A stretch of DNA of 64,000 bases from Buchnera aphidicola (Cinara cf. splendens/pseudotsugae 3390) (GTDB taxonomy: Bacteria > Pseudomonadota > Gammaproteobacteria > Enterobacterales > Enterobacteriaceae). Under the pieces are notes generated by a model. The model ran no database searches, was not told the origin of the DNA, and saw only the letters and a program-made list of their open reading frames with translations. The stretch covers positions 310,001 to 374,000 of the forward strand of contig NZ_LR217692.1 of assembly GCF_900698845.1 (NCBI RefSeq), read 5' to 3'. Of the stretch, positions 9,104 to 19,189 are shown one piece after another (positions within the stretch are counted from its first letter, which is position 1; each line of letters starts with the position of its first letter). A program made the position numbers and the translations under genes.

Positions 9104-9436
9104 ATTTTATTTATTTAATTTTATTAAATATTTATTTAATTTTATAAAATTTATAATACTAACATATTAATTCATTTGATAAGAATCATTTTTTTTTTAT
9201 AAAATTAACAATAACAATATATATTAATATTAGTAATTAAATTATTACTAATATTGATATAAATAAAAATACTATTTTTATAAAATAATATATATAACTA
9301 TTGCATATTATACAAACATAAAAAATTTAGAATCAAATTACAATAACATCTAATAGTCTGTTTATATATAAAAGTATTAATTAAATAATCATTAATGTTG
9401 TATTTTTATAAAAATTTACACGTACGGAACAATACA
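9104..9436. other. Non-coding gap between glnS and eno
   Basis: This 333-bp gap holds no open frame with recognisable homology. It contains one strong inverted repeat (9226-9255, listed separately). By gene order in E. coli and in other Buchnera as I remember it, pyrG would be expected directly before eno; no remnant is readable. Confidence 0.6.
9226..9255. repeat. 12-bp inverted repeat between glnS and eno
   Basis: AATATTAGTAAT (9226-9237) and its exact complement ATTACTAATATT (9244-9255) flank a 6-nt loop. There is no T tail, so it may end or protect glnS mRNA, act in the eno leader, or be chance in A/T-rich DNA. Confidence 0.45.
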
Positions 9437-10744
9437 ATGTCAAAAATAAAAAAAATATTTGCTCGCGAAATACTGGATTCCCGGGGATATCCAACCATTG
9501 AAACTGAAGTTCATTTAACTAGCGGACATATTGGATTAGCTTCTGCTCCGTCCGGAGCATCTACTGGTTCTAAAGAGGCTTTAGAATTAAGAGACGGAGA
9601 TTTTAAACGTTTTTTTGGTAAGGGAGTACAAAAGGCAGTACAGAGCGTAAATACAGAAATAAGAAGAAGTTTATTAGGTAAACAAGCGGATGAGCAAAAA
9701 GAAATAGACAATTACCTGATACGTTTAGACGGTACACCTAACAAATCAAAATTTGGTGCAAATGCAATTTTATCAGTGTCGTTAGCACTCGCAAAATCTG
9801 TTGCTGCAGAAAATAGAATTCCATTTTATTCTTATATTTCTGAGCTTAATAAATCAAACAATAAATTTTCTTTACCCCTTCCTATGATCAATATCATTAA
9901 TGGAGGTATGCATGCCAATAATAATATTGATCTTCAAGAATTTATGATACAACCAATAGGAGCTATTAATATTAAAGAAGCTATTCGTATAGGATCAGAA
10001 GTATTTCATACATTGGGTACAATACTAAAAAATAAAGGATATACAACTTGTGTAGGAGACGAGGGAGGTTATGCTCCTAATTTACAGTCTAATGAAGAAG
10101 CGTTATCTATGATGAGTTTGGCTGTAGAAAAAGCAAATTACAAATTAGGAGAAGATGTGGTTTTTGCTATAGACTGCGCTGCATCAGAATTGTTCGATAA
10201 AAAAACACAAACATACAAGTTAGAAAATGAAAAAAAAACATTTAATTCGCAAGAATTTACTCATTACCTTCAGAAATTAACTAAAAAATATCCTATTTTA
10301 TCAATAGAAGACGGCTTACATGAAAATGATTGGAAAGGCTTTATACATCAAACGAAAGTCTTGGGAAAAACTATACAACTAGTAGGGGATGATTTATTTG
10401 TTACAAATAAAAAAATTTTAAGTTATGGAATAAAAAATAAAGCCGCAAACGCAATTTTAGTCAAATTAAATCAAATAGGAACCTTAACAGAAACTTTAGA
10501 AACTATTCGTTTAGCTAAAAAAAATAAGTACTCTGTTATTATATCTCACCGATCTGGAGAAACAGAAGATACTAGTATTGCTGACTTATCTGTTGGTACA
10601 TCTGCAGGACAAATAAAAACAGGTTCCATGTGTAGATCGGATAGAACAGCAAAATATAATAGATTAATTAGAATAGAAGAATTTATGGATCTTGATAGAA
10701 GCCTACCAAAAGAACGATTAAAAATGTTCAATCCATATAACTAA
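9437..10744 (+). CDS. eno: Enolase
   Basis: Enolase converts 2-phosphoglycerate to phosphoenolpyruvate in glycolysis and is an RNA-degradosome component in E. coli. The ATG at 9437 gives [20 protein letters not shown], matching the family start and preceded by ACGGA; 14 upstream in-frame codons are not homologous. Length is 435 aa (432 in E. coli). Mg-binding and catalytic segments are intact: [10 protein letters not shown], the [10 protein letters not shown] and [11 protein letters not shown]sp/Glu ligands, VKLNQIGTL with the catalytic Lys, and [10 protein letters not shown]. Its codon use is visibly less A/T-extreme than its neighbours, as expected for a highly expressed gene. Confidence 0.98.
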   Translation: MSKIKKIFAREILDSRGYPTIETEVHLTSGHIGLASAPSGASTGSKEALELRDGDFKRFFGKGVQKAVQSVNTEIRRSLLGKQADEQKEIDNYLIRLDGTPNKSKFGANAILSVSLALAKSVAAENRIPFYSYISELNKSNNKFSLPLPMINIINGGMHANNNIDLQEFMIQPIGAINIKEAIRIGSEVFHTLGTILKNKGYTTCVGDEGGYAPNLQSNEEALSMMSLAVEKANYKLGEDVVFAIDCAASELFDKKTQTYKLENEKKTFNSQEFTHYLQKLTKKYPILSIEDGLHENDWKGFIHQTKVLGKTIQLVGDDLFVTNKKILSYGIKNKAANAILVKLNQIGTLTETLETIRLAKKNKYSVIISHRSGETEDTSIADLSVGTSAGQIKTGSMCRSDRTAKYNRLIRIEEFMDLDRSLPKERLKMFNPYN

Positions 10745-10789
10745 AATTATATACAATTTAGAACATATAATAAATATTGTTGTTTATAA

Positions 10790-10810
10790 AATAGGGGTGT
10801 AACCCCTATT
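10790..10810 (+). terminator. Hairpin after eno
   Basis: AATAGGGGT (10790-10798), a three-base loop GTA, and ACCCCTATT (10802-10810) make a perfect 9-bp stem with an unusual GC-rich core for this genome, 45 bp after the eno stop. A T run is missing, but position and stability fit a terminator or mRNA 3' end. Confidence 0.65.
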
Positions 10811-11103
10811 AATAATAACTATTAATATGTATATAAACATATATAATATTTAAAAAATATGACTTTAATATTTATATACCAAGATAATATAATGTAACTA
10901 AATTTTTTTAATTTATATTTTATATATAGATAAATCATTGATTAAATTAATAGAAAGGATACACTACTAAATGAGTTTTACAAAATTAAAATTTTAATAT
11001 CTTGAAAATAAAAAAATATCATTTATTTAAAAAATTTCTAGTATTGTACATTTTAATATTCTATATTAATGATTTATATAACTATAAGTACAGCAGAAAA
11101 AGT
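10811..11103. other. Non-coding gap between eno hairpin and polA
   Basis: About 290 bp with no recognisable gene. The frame of polA is open back to a TTG at 11002, but those 34 residues show no polymerase homology. Where other Buchnera genomes carry a sulfate-assimilation (cys) block between eno and polA, as I recall their gene order, nothing remains here. Confidence 0.5.
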
Positions 11104-13791
11104 ATGAAAAAAAAAATAATCATATTAATTGATGGAAACTATTGTTTATATCAAACATATTTTTCTTATTTAAAATTAAAAAACAAGAATGGAGATTCAA
11201 CTGGAATATTATATGGATGTATTAAAATATTTAACAGGTTAATAGAAATATTTAATCCTAAAAACATCGTAATTATTTTTGATACTTCAAAAACAACATT
11301 TCGACATCAATTATACAATAAATATAAAAAACATAGAAAACCAATGCCTAGTAACTTAAAACAACAAATAAAACCTCTAAAAAAAATTATTCAATTACTA
11401 GGTATACCAATAATCAATATAAAAAATGTTGAAGCTGATGATATCATTGGTAGTTTATCTAAAAAATTTACAAAAAAAAAATATTATGTGTTTATCTATA
11501 GCGCAGACAAAGATTTAACACAGTTAGTAGATAAAAAAGTATCTATCATCCCAGGAAATTTTATCACAGAAGTATTAAATGAAAAGCATGTATACAAAAA
11601 ATATGGGGTACATGCAAAATGTATAGCAGATTTTTTAGGATTAACAGGTGATTCTTCTGATAACATTCCTGGTGTTCCTGGTATAGGAAAAAAAACAGCT
11701 TCTGCGCTTTTAAAAAATTTCTCCTCTATATCAGATATATATAAAAATATAAACCGTGTTGTTCATCTTCCGATAAGGAACATAAAAAATATTACAAGTA
11801 GTTTAGAAAAAAACAAAAAAACAGCCTTTCTATCATACCGTCTTACTAAAATAAATCAAAATATTTATATAAAAGACATATCATCACATTTAAAAAAAAA
11901 TAAAATAGATACACCTTTATTATTAAAATATTTTAAATATTATCAATTCAATAAATACATTGAACAAATATATACAAATCAATTTCCTATTTTAGATAAA
12001 TATCATAAAAAAAAAAAAAATGTACAAATTGAAATAGTAAATACTGATGTTATATTAAAAATGATAAATATCATTATTCAAAAAAAAATATTTTCTATTG
12101 CTATAGACTTTTATATAAACAAAGAAAAAAAAACTTTTTTTTATATCTCCATATCGGTTACTAATTATATAACATGGTGGTATATTTATGATCAAAGAAA
12201 AAATAATAAATGCATGATAACTCCAAATATAATTTTAAAAAAAATAAAATTTATTCTAGAAAACGAGAATTATCACAAAATCGGTACCGATTTAAAGAAA
12301 ATTTTTCATACCTTAAAAAAATTTGATATTACATTAACAGGAATATATTTTGATACATCAATTGCATTATATTACTATCAATTAAGTAACAATAAAAAAA
12401 AATATAAAAAAAATACCTTGAAAAAAAACATAACCAAGAAAAATATTTTTAATTCAAAAAAAATAATTTTTAACGTTATTCAAAAATCTTTAAATCCAAT
12501 ACAAAAATATTTTCAAAATATAAAATATTTAACTATTAACTCTAAAAAATCATTTAGATCTATTGACATACCTTTAATAGAAGTACTATCTACCATGGAA
12601 CATACTGGTGTATTGATAAAAAAAAAAATACTAAAAAAACAAAAAAAAAAAATCAATAATACATCATTAAAACTTTCAAATAAAATATATTCTATAACTC
12701 AAGAAAAATTCAATATTAATTCTCCTAAACAATTACAAAAAATTTTATTTAAAAAATATAATTTTCCATACTTTAAAAAAACAAAAACTGGCAATATTTC
12801 CACTGACGAAACAGTTCTCTCGGAACTATCTAAAATTCATAAATTACCTAAAATTATTCTACAATATAGAATATTAAAAAAATTAAAAAATACTTATTTA
12901 AAAAAATTAATGCAATCGATAAATGGAAAAACAAAAAGAATTCACACTACATATCACCAAGACTCAACATCAACTGGTCGATTATCTTCAAGTAATCCTA
13001 ATTTACAAAACATTCCAATTAAAACTAAAACAGGAAGAAAACTTCGAATAGCGTTTATTGCAAAAAAAAAATGGTTATTATTAACGGCAGATTATTCTCA
13101 TATTGAATTAAGAATAATGGCACATTATTCGAATGATAAAAAAATGATAAAAGATTTATCATATACTCAAGATATACATTATAATTCAGCTAAATATATA
13201 TTCAATATTAATGATAATAAAATAAAATCTTATCATAGAAATATTGCTAAAATTGTAAATTTTTCAATATTATATGGAATTAGTTCTTTTGGACTATCTC
13301 AAAAACTAAATATTCCCATCTGTAAAGCTAGAGAATATATAAAAAATTATTTTTCAACATATAAAACAATTAAAGAATATATCAAATATACATATAATTT
13401 TGCTAAAAAAAAAGAGTATGTGAAAACATTATTTGGAAGAAAAATATATATCCCCAATATTAATTCAAAAAATCAAAAATTAAAAAATAACGCAAAACGT
13501 TTTTGTATTAATGTAATTATACAAAATACTGCTTCAGATATAATTAAAACTTCTATGATTAAATTACAACATATATTTCAAAAAAAATATCCAAATGATA
13601 TAAAAATAATTATGCAAATACATGATGAATTAATATTTGAAATAAAAGAAGAACAAATATCTAAATTTAGTCATTTAATTAAATATCACATGGAAAATAG
13701 TACCAAATTAATAGTTCCATTATATGTATCTATTAAAACAGGAAAAAATTGGAAAGAAATGAAATCTTGTATTTTATCTGTTCCAAAATAA
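11104..13791 (+). CDS. polA: DNA polymerase I (proofreading site apparently lost)
   Basis: Pol I fills repair gaps and removes Okazaki primers. From ATG 11104 it has 895 aa (928 in E. coli). The N-terminal 5' nuclease is intact (ILIDGNYCLYQTYF, VEADDIIGSL, SADKDLTQLV, GDSSDNIPGVPGIG). The C-terminal polymerase keeps motif A (TADYSHIELRIMAHYS), motif B with Arg, Lys and Tyr in correct spacing (RNIAKIVNFSILYG) and motif C (MQIHDELIFE). The central 3'-5' exonuclease domain is degraded: the DTET motif reads DFYI, the Exo II Asp is replaced (TDLKKIF against NLKYDRG), and the Exo III YxxxD motif is not found. The 3' end overlaps the convergent engB by 18 bp. Confidence 0.96.
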   Translation: MKKKIIILIDGNYCLYQTYFSYLKLKNKNGDSTGILYGCIKIFNRLIEIFNPKNIVIIFDTSKTTFRHQLYNKYKKHRKPMPSNLKQQIKPLKKIIQLLGIPIINIKNVEADDIIGSLSKKFTKKKYYVFIYSADKDLTQLVDKKVSIIPGNFITEVLNEKHVYKKYGVHAKCIADFLGLTGDSSDNIPGVPGIGKKTASALLKNFSSISDIYKNINRVVHLPIRNIKNITSSLEKNKKTAFLSYRLTKINQNIYIKDISSHLKKNKIDTPLLLKYFKYYQFNKYIEQIYTNQFPILDKYHKKKKNVQIEIVNTDVILKMINIIIQKKIFSIAIDFYINKEKKTFFYISISVTNYITWWYIYDQRKNNKCMITPNIILKKIKFILENENYHKIGTDLKKIFHTLKKFDITLTGIYFDTSIALYYYQLSNNKKKYKKNTLKKNITKKNIFNSKKIIFNVIQKSLNPIQKYFQNIKYLTINSKKSFRSIDIPLIEVLSTMEHTGVLIKKKILKKQKKKINNTSLKLSNKIYSITQEKFNINSPKQLQKILFKKYNFPYFKKTKTGNISTDETVLSELSKIHKLPKIILQYRILKKLKNTYLKKLMQSINGKTKRIHTTYHQDSTSTGRLSSSNPNLQNIPIKTKTGRKLRIAFIAKKKWLLLTADYSHIELRIMAHYSNDKKMIKDLSYTQDIHYNSAKYIFNINDNKIKSYHRNIAKIVNFSILYGISSFGLSQKLNIPICKAREYIKNYFSTYKTIKEYIKYTYNFAKKKEYVKTLFGRKIYIPNINSKNQKLKNNAKRFCINVIIQNTASDIIKTSMIKLQHIFQKKYPNDIKIIMQIHDELIFEIKEEQISKFSHLIKYHMENSTKLIVPLYVSIKTGKNWKEMKSCILSVPK

Positions 13792-14385
13792 ATTATACCA
13801 TACAGATAAATGATGCCGAATAACTAAAATATCTAATTTACTAAATTTAGAAAAAACCAAAACAGTTATGTCCATATTTAAAATAGATATTTTTTTACGA
13901 ATTTGTGAAATTTGAATTATTTTTTTTTGTTTGGAAACTTTATCAGTTTTGGTTAAAACAAATAAAATTGAAACTGATCTTTTCTTCAAAATTTTTAAAA
14001 TTTTTAAATCTAATAATTTTAAAGAATAACGAATATCGGATAAAATCATAACACCACGTAAACATAATCTATGACGTAAATAAAAAAATAGACTTTTAGT
14101 GATTAATTTTTTAGTTAATAAATTTATTGTAGAATATCCATATCCTGGAAAATCTATTATTCTAAAACTTGACATAACATCAAAAACATTTATAGTTCTA
14201 GTTCTCCCTGGTAATTTACTCACGCGAGCTAATTTTTTATTATTAGTTAATACATTTAGTAAACTAGATTTTCCAGAATTAGAATAACCTAAAACTGCAA
14301 TTTCTATTCCAGAAAAATCTTCTAACTCACAAGTATTAATAATACTTTTTAAAAAAGATGTTTTATTAAATTTTATATTATTCAT
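13774..14385 (-). CDS. engB: Ribosome-assembly GTPase EngB (YihA/YsxC)
   Basis: EngB is a TrmE-Era-type GTPase needed for large-subunit assembly. From ATG 14385 (AAGGA 10 nt upstream; two further ATGs lie upstream) it has 203 aa (210 in E. coli). G1 is GYSNSGKSS at about residues 33-41, the G2 region is LPGRTRTINVF, G3 is DFPGYGY, and G4 is TKTDK. The E. coli C-terminal tail is shortened. It is convergent with polA, and its last 15 coding bases and stop lie inside the polA 3' end. E. coli also has yihA beside polA. Confidence 0.95.
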   Translation of the reverse strand: MNNIKFNKTSFLKSIINTCELEDFSGIEIAVLGYSNSGKSSLLNVLTNNKKLARVSKLPGRTRTINVFDVMSSFRIIDFPGYGYSTINLLTKKLITKSLFFYLRHRLCLRGVMILSDIRYSLKLLDLKILKILKKRSVSILFVLTKTDKVSKQKKIIQISQIRKKISILNMDITVLVFSKFSKLDILVIRHHLSVWYNLFWNR

Positions 14386-14397
14386 GATAAACATCAT

Positions 14398-14742
14398 CCT
14401 TATTAATATACCATAATCAAAAATGTAAATAATTAGTTTGCAAATACTAATTCATAAATCAGAAAAATATTGTAAAATAAAAATATAATTATACACTATA
14501 AATATTGAAATTAAGAATATACCATCATATCTATTTAACATAGTATATAAATACTACCATTTTGTTAAAAAAATATTTTGTATAAAATACCTATAAATAA
14601 TATTATATTACTATTTTAGATAAGAAAATTATATAATTTATAATTTTAAAAATTACATCAATAAAAAAAACAATATTTTTTCTTCCACACCGAACTTTAA
14701 CTTACATATTCGTTCAATAATTAAAAAAAAATTGGTATCTAT
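14398..14742. other. Divergent non-coding region between engB and typA
   Basis: These 345 bp separate the divergent engB and typA starts and must hold both promoters. I see several TATA-rich -10-like stretches but no promoter with convincing -35 and spacing, and no small gene. Confidence 0.4.
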
Positions 14743-16566
14743 ATGAATAAAATGATCAGAAATATTGCTATTATTGCTCACGTTGATCATGGAAAAACAA
14801 CACTACTAGATCAATTATTACAGCAATCCGGTACGTTTCAAAAGCATGAAGAAAAAATTGATAGAATTATGGATTCTAATGAATTAGAAAAAGAAAGGGG
14901 TATAACAATACTATCTAAGCATACGTCAATAACATGGAAAAATTACCATATAAACATTATCGATACTCCAGGACATGCCGATTTTGGAGGAGAGGTAGAA
15001 AGAATTTTATCTATGGTAGATTCTGTTTTATTAGTTGTAGATGCTTTTGAAGGACCTATGCCTCAAACACGTTATGTAACTAAAAAATCATTTTTATATA
15101 AAATAAAGCCAATAGTAGTAATTAACAAAATGGATAGACCCACTATTCGACCAGATTGGGTAATAAATCAAATATTTGATTTATTTGTTAATTTATCTGC
15201 TAGTGATGAGCAATTAGATTTTCCTATAATATATACTTCAGCATTATTAGGTCAATCGGGATATGATCCTGATAATATACAAAATAACATGGTCCCTTTA
15301 TTAAATTCTATCATAGAATATACTCCGATACCCAACATATCAAAAAAAAAATTTTTTCAAATGCAACTTTCACAATTAGATTTTAATAATTATTTTGGAA
15401 TGATCGGAATCGGAAAAATACAACAAGGACAGTTAAAAAGTAACCAAATAGTTTCAGTATTGAGAAATAAAAAAAAAATTTACACAGGAAAAATTCAAAA
15501 TATATTAAAATTCTATGGGTTAAAACAAAAAAATATAGATATAGCATATGCTGGTGATATTATTGCAGTTACAGGACTTAATAACATTAAAATATCAGAC
15601 ACTATTTGTGACCCAGAGTTTTTATACCCTTTACCTAACTTGAAAATTGATGAACCTACTGTAAAAATGTTATTTTGCGTTAATCAATCACCTTTTTGTG
15701 GCAGAGAAGGAAAATACATAACATCTCGTCAAATTTTAGAGCGATTAAAAAAAGAAACTATTCGTAATATTTCTTTAAATGTAGAAGAAACTAAAAATTC
15801 AAATATCTTTTCTGTTTCAGGAAGAGGAGAATTACATTTATCTATTTTATTAGAGCAACTACGTAGAGAAAATTTTGAAATAGAGGTGTCTAGACCCACG
15901 GTAATTTTTAAAAATAAAAATAACGTGTTAACTGAACCATTTGAAATAACATTATTAGATATTGAAAAAAAACATCAAGGACCATTAATACAAAAATTAG
16001 GTGAGTTAAGAGGTGAAATACAGAATATAGTGACTAGTGAATACGGAAGAATTCAAATTGAATGTATTTTATCTAGTAGATCTTTAATTGGATTCAGATC
16101 TGAATTTATGAATCTTACATCAGGAAGTGGTACTTTTTTTTCATCTATTAACCATTACGGACCATTACAGAAAAAAAAATTCGGACAAAGAAAAAACGGA
16201 GTTCTTATTTCTAAAAAAACCGGAACAGCTGTATCTTTTTCTATTTACAATCTTCAAAACAGAGGACGAATGTTTATTCGTCATGGAGAAGAAGTATATG
16301 AAGGACAAATTGTAGGAATGCATAACCGATCTAATGATTTAACTGTGAATTGTTTAACAGGAAAAAAATTAACAAACATGCGTGCTTCTGGAACTGATGA
16401 AGCTATAACTTTAACTAAGCCAATTAACATTACATTAGAATATGCTTTAAATTTCGTGAATGACGACGAACTAATAGAAGTAACCCCTCGTTCAATACGA
16501 TTAAGAAAATTACTACTTAAAGAAAGTGATAGAAAAAAAATAATAAAAAATAATACTCGTGATTAG
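14743..16566 (+). CDS. typA: Ribosome-associated GTPase TypA/BipA
   Basis: TypA/BipA is an EF-G-like translational GTPase that helps 50S assembly, mainly under cold or stress. Length is 607 aa, the same as E. coli. G1 is AHVDHGKTT at residues 12-20, the switch I region is EKERGITI, G3 is DTPGHAD and G4 is NKMD. Domains II, III and V follow, and the BipA-specific C-terminal domain is intact ([21 protein letters not shown], then [16 protein letters not shown]). No RBS is obvious. A bidirectional terminator follows at 16621. Confidence 0.98.
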   Translation: MNKMIRNIAIIAHVDHGKTTLLDQLLQQSGTFQKHEEKIDRIMDSNELEKERGITILSKHTSITWKNYHINIIDTPGHADFGGEVERILSMVDSVLLVVDAFEGPMPQTRYVTKKSFLYKIKPIVVINKMDRPTIRPDWVINQIFDLFVNLSASDEQLDFPIIYTSALLGQSGYDPDNIQNNMVPLLNSIIEYTPIPNISKKKFFQMQLSQLDFNNYFGMIGIGKIQQGQLKSNQIVSVLRNKKKIYTGKIQNILKFYGLKQKNIDIAYAGDIIAVTGLNNIKISDTICDPEFLYPLPNLKIDEPTVKMLFCVNQSPFCGREGKYITSRQILERLKKETIRNISLNVEETKNSNIFSVSGRGELHLSILLEQLRRENFEIEVSRPTVIFKNKNNVLTEPFEITLLDIEKKHQGPLIQKLGELRGEIQNIVTSEYGRIQIECILSSRSLIGFRSEFMNLTSGSGTFFSSINHYGPLQKKKFGQRKNGVLISKKTGTAVSFSIYNLQNRGRMFIRHGEEVYEGQIVGMHNRSNDLTVNCLTGKKLTNMRASGTDEAITLTKPINITLEYALNFVNDDELIEVTPRSIRLRKLLLKESDRKKIIKNNTRD

Positions 16567-16909
16567 CAATCATTAATAATAAAATATATAATATACAATT
16601 CATATTGTTAACAACTACTGAAAAGAATCTTTATATCCTAAAAAGATTCTTTTTATAAAAAACACTATAAAATATAAATAAATAATTTTTAGATCATATC
16701 AATTTAAAAATTTTACTAAAAATAATAATTTTAATTGCATTTAATTTAATTAAATAAAATATTTTGTAAAATATGTTAAGCATAAATTTAATCTCAATAT
16801 TTGTCTAAAATTCATTATTATAATTTTTTATATAAATTATCTAAATATTACTTTTTTAATGCTTTATTTTTAATTAATTTCTATTTTAAAAAATTATTAT
16901 AAAAATTTA
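16567..16909. other. Non-coding gap between typA and ygfZ (convergent)
   Basis: These 343 bp lie between two converging genes. Apart from the terminator at 16621-16654 they are plain A/T-rich sequence with no readable gene. Confidence 0.5.
16621..16654. terminator. Bidirectional terminator between typA and ygfZ
   Basis: AAAAGAATCTTT (16621-16632) pairs perfectly with AAAGATTCTTTT (16642-16653) across a 9-nt loop, followed by T residues on the plus strand and flanked by A residues for the minus strand. It is the clearest intrinsic terminator in the window and can serve both converging genes. Confidence 0.7.
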
Positions 16910-17875
16910 CTATCTAGTAAATACAAAAAAATTAACAGATGGATTTGATTTTATAAAAAAAATATTTTTTTTTTTTAAAAAAATTTTTTTTATGCGAATT
17001 TGTAATAATATTTTTTTAGGATATATATATACCCATGATAAAACTACACCAACATGAAACTTATGACCTGACTTATCATCTAAATATTCAACAGATTCAA
17101 AAATCTTAGGATGAAAAAAAGAATTATTACCTATTAATGAACAAACTGTAAATTTATTAATTTTTTTATTTTCATATTTACATAATACTTCTTGTCCATA
17201 ATAACAACCTTTATTAAAATCAATAGCATCCCATTTTTTTAAATCTAAAGATTGTAATATAAAATAACCAGATATTTTTTTATCAATTATAGGAAAACAT
17301 GCTTCAATGTCTAAAGCTAACCATTGCATGCTAATACTCAAAAAAATTTTATACTTCATACATGTCAAAAAATTTTTTACTTTACTTTCATGCACTAAAA
17401 TTAAATATCTATTAACAGGTTGATCAATTTTTAAAACAATTAAATCATCCCGCACAATTACTGAAGTATGTTGATTAAACCTTATAGATAAAACATCTTT
17501 TAATATAAAGTCTGAGTTACTACCGCACAAACCAAATAAACGAAAACTATTATCTTCAAAAATATCTACTTTAGAAAATAAAGAATATTTTTTTAATTCA
17601 TACAAATGTTTCTTACAAATTGAAGAACGTACAACATACAAATAACAATCGTAATATTTAAATATGAAAAATGAAGTCCATACTTTTCCGTTAATATTAC
17701 AATGAGCTCCAATTTTATAATTATGAAGATCAATTAAATTCATATCTATTGTAAATTGATTATTTAAATATTTTTTTTTATCTGATCCTAGAACACGAAC
17801 TATAGACCAACCATTTAACTGCATATATATATTAGGTAAATTATTACTTAAATAAACATTTGAATTATTTTGCAT
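16910..17875 (-). CDS. ygfZ: Folate-binding Fe-S cluster protein YgfZ
   Basis: YgfZ is a tetrahydrofolate-binding protein that supports the activity or repair of certain Fe-S enzymes; MiaB, encoded nearby, is a known client in E. coli. Length is 321 aa (326 in E. coli). The family signature KGCYYGQE with the conserved Cys is present (KGCYTGQE in E. coli), inside a GcvT-like fold. The C-terminal third is divergent and very Lys/Phe/Ile-rich, with A/T homopolymers up to 12 bases near 16960-16990 that stay in frame. It is divergent from prfB. Confidence 0.93.
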   Translation of the reverse strand: MQNNSNVYLSNNLPNIYMQLNGWSIVRVLGSDKKKYLNNQFTIDMNLIDLHNYKIGAHCNINGKVWTSFFIFKYYDCYLYVVRSSICKKHLYELKKYSLFSKVDIFEDNSFRLFGLCGSNSDFILKDVLSIRFNQHTSVIVRDDLIVLKIDQPVNRYLILVHESKVKNFLTCMKYKIFLSISMQWLALDIEACFPIIDKKISGYFILQSLDLKKWDAIDFNKGCYYGQEVLCKYENKKINKFTVCSLIGNNSFFHPKIFESVEYLDDKSGHKFHVGVVLSWVYIYPKKILLQIRIKKIFLKKKNIFFIKSNPSVNFFVFTR

Positions 17876-18072
17876 AAATTACTCTCTAAGAAAGACTTTT
17901 TCAGTATTTTTTTTTTATATTATAGTCATATGATATAATACAATAATTAAAGTTTATATAAAAATTATTATATAATAATAATCACATAAAATATTACATA
18001 TCAATTATTTATAATAAATTAAAAAATGAAAATTATACATATTTTAAAAAAACAAAAATTTTAAAAAATAAA

Positions 18073-19180
18073 ATGAAAAAAATATTAAATTTATCCACTT
18101 TAATTAAAAAAATACAACTATCTAAAAAAAAAATAATATTATTAAAGAGGAATCTTTGACTATGATAACAATAAAAAAAAAATTCAATCTATTAATTCTA
18201 AATTAAAAAATTTAAAATTTTATAAAAATTCTAAATTAATATCACATCTATACAAAAAAAAGAATATTTTATCCAAAAACAAAAATGATATTATACGAAT
18301 TACTAATATACTACAAGATATAGAATGTTGGATAAAAATATTTATACAAGAACCCGATAAAATTATTGAAAAAGAAATAAATATACAATATAAAAAATTA
18401 AAAAAAAAATTAAAAAAACTAGAAATATACATCATGTTTCACCATAAACACGATCATAATAATTGTTATATAGATATACAATCAGGATCAGGAGGAATTG
18501 AATCACAAGATTGGACAAAAATGTTATTAAAAATGTATCTAAAATATTCATTCAGTAAAAAATTTAAAAGTAAAATAATATCCCAATCAGTAGGAGAAAC
18601 AGGTGGTATAAAATCTATTACATTAAAAATTAAAGGTGAATATGCGTTTGGTTGGTTTAGAACTGAAACAGGTATACATAGATTAGTACGAAAAAGCCCT
18701 TTTGACATAAACAACAAAAGACATACTTCATTTAGTTCTGTATTTGTATACCCCGAATTAAAAAAAAATATTCATATAGATATTAAACCGAAAAATCTAA
18801 GAATAGATGTTTACCGATCTTCAGGAGCTGGAGGACAACACGTCAATAAAACAGAATCTGCTGTACGCATTACACATATACCTACCGGTATTGTAACACA
18901 ATGTCAAAATGAAAGATCTCAGCATAAAAATAAACATGCCGCTCTAAAACAATTAATATCTAAATTATATCGAATAGAAACAGAAAAAAAAAAAATAGAA
19001 AAAAAAAATACAAATACAAAAAAACCTAGTATTCGATGGGGAAACCAAATTCGTTCATATATATTAGATGATTCTAGAATAAAAGATATCCGAACAAACA
19101 TAGAAAGAAATGATGTATATCAAATTTTAAATGGTGATTTGCATCAATTTATTGAAACTAGTTTAAAAATGGGATTATAA
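18073..19180 (+). CDS. prfB: Peptide chain release factor 2 (programmed +1 frameshift)
   Basis: RF2 ends translation at UGA and UAA. Translation starts at ATG 18073 and reads 28 codons to an in-frame TGA at 18157; ribosomes must slip +1 at CTT TGA C (18154-18160) to continue with DYDNNKKK. An internal Shine-Dalgarno AGAGG sits three bases before CTT, exactly as in E. coli. The shifted product has 368 aa (365 in E. coli). The stop-reading SPF motif (RLVRKSPFD) and the catalytic GGQ loop (SGAGGQHVN) are intact. The frame from 18434 alone is not the gene. RF2 shortage favours slippage, so this is autoregulation. lysS follows after 9 bp, as in E. coli. Confidence 0.97.
18146..18160 (+). promoter_or_regulatory. 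prfB programmed frameshift site
   Basis: AGAGG (internal SD), three-base spacer AAT, slippery CTT, then in-frame TGA followed by C. This is the canonical bacterial RF2 arrangement (E. coli has an AGGGGG element, TAT, CTT TGA C). After the shift the reading frame is open to the end of the gene. Confidence 0.95.
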
Positions 19181-19189
19181 AGATAAAAT

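Noticed and set aside
11002..11103. Longer polA start at TTG 11002 with a hydrophobic leader
   Set aside because: It would give a cytosolic polymerase a signal-like N-terminus; homology begins at the ATG 11104.
18434..19180. prfB taken as a 248-aa gene starting at 18434
   Set aside because: The upstream frame after the CTT TGA C shift is open and matches RF2, so this ATG is internal.
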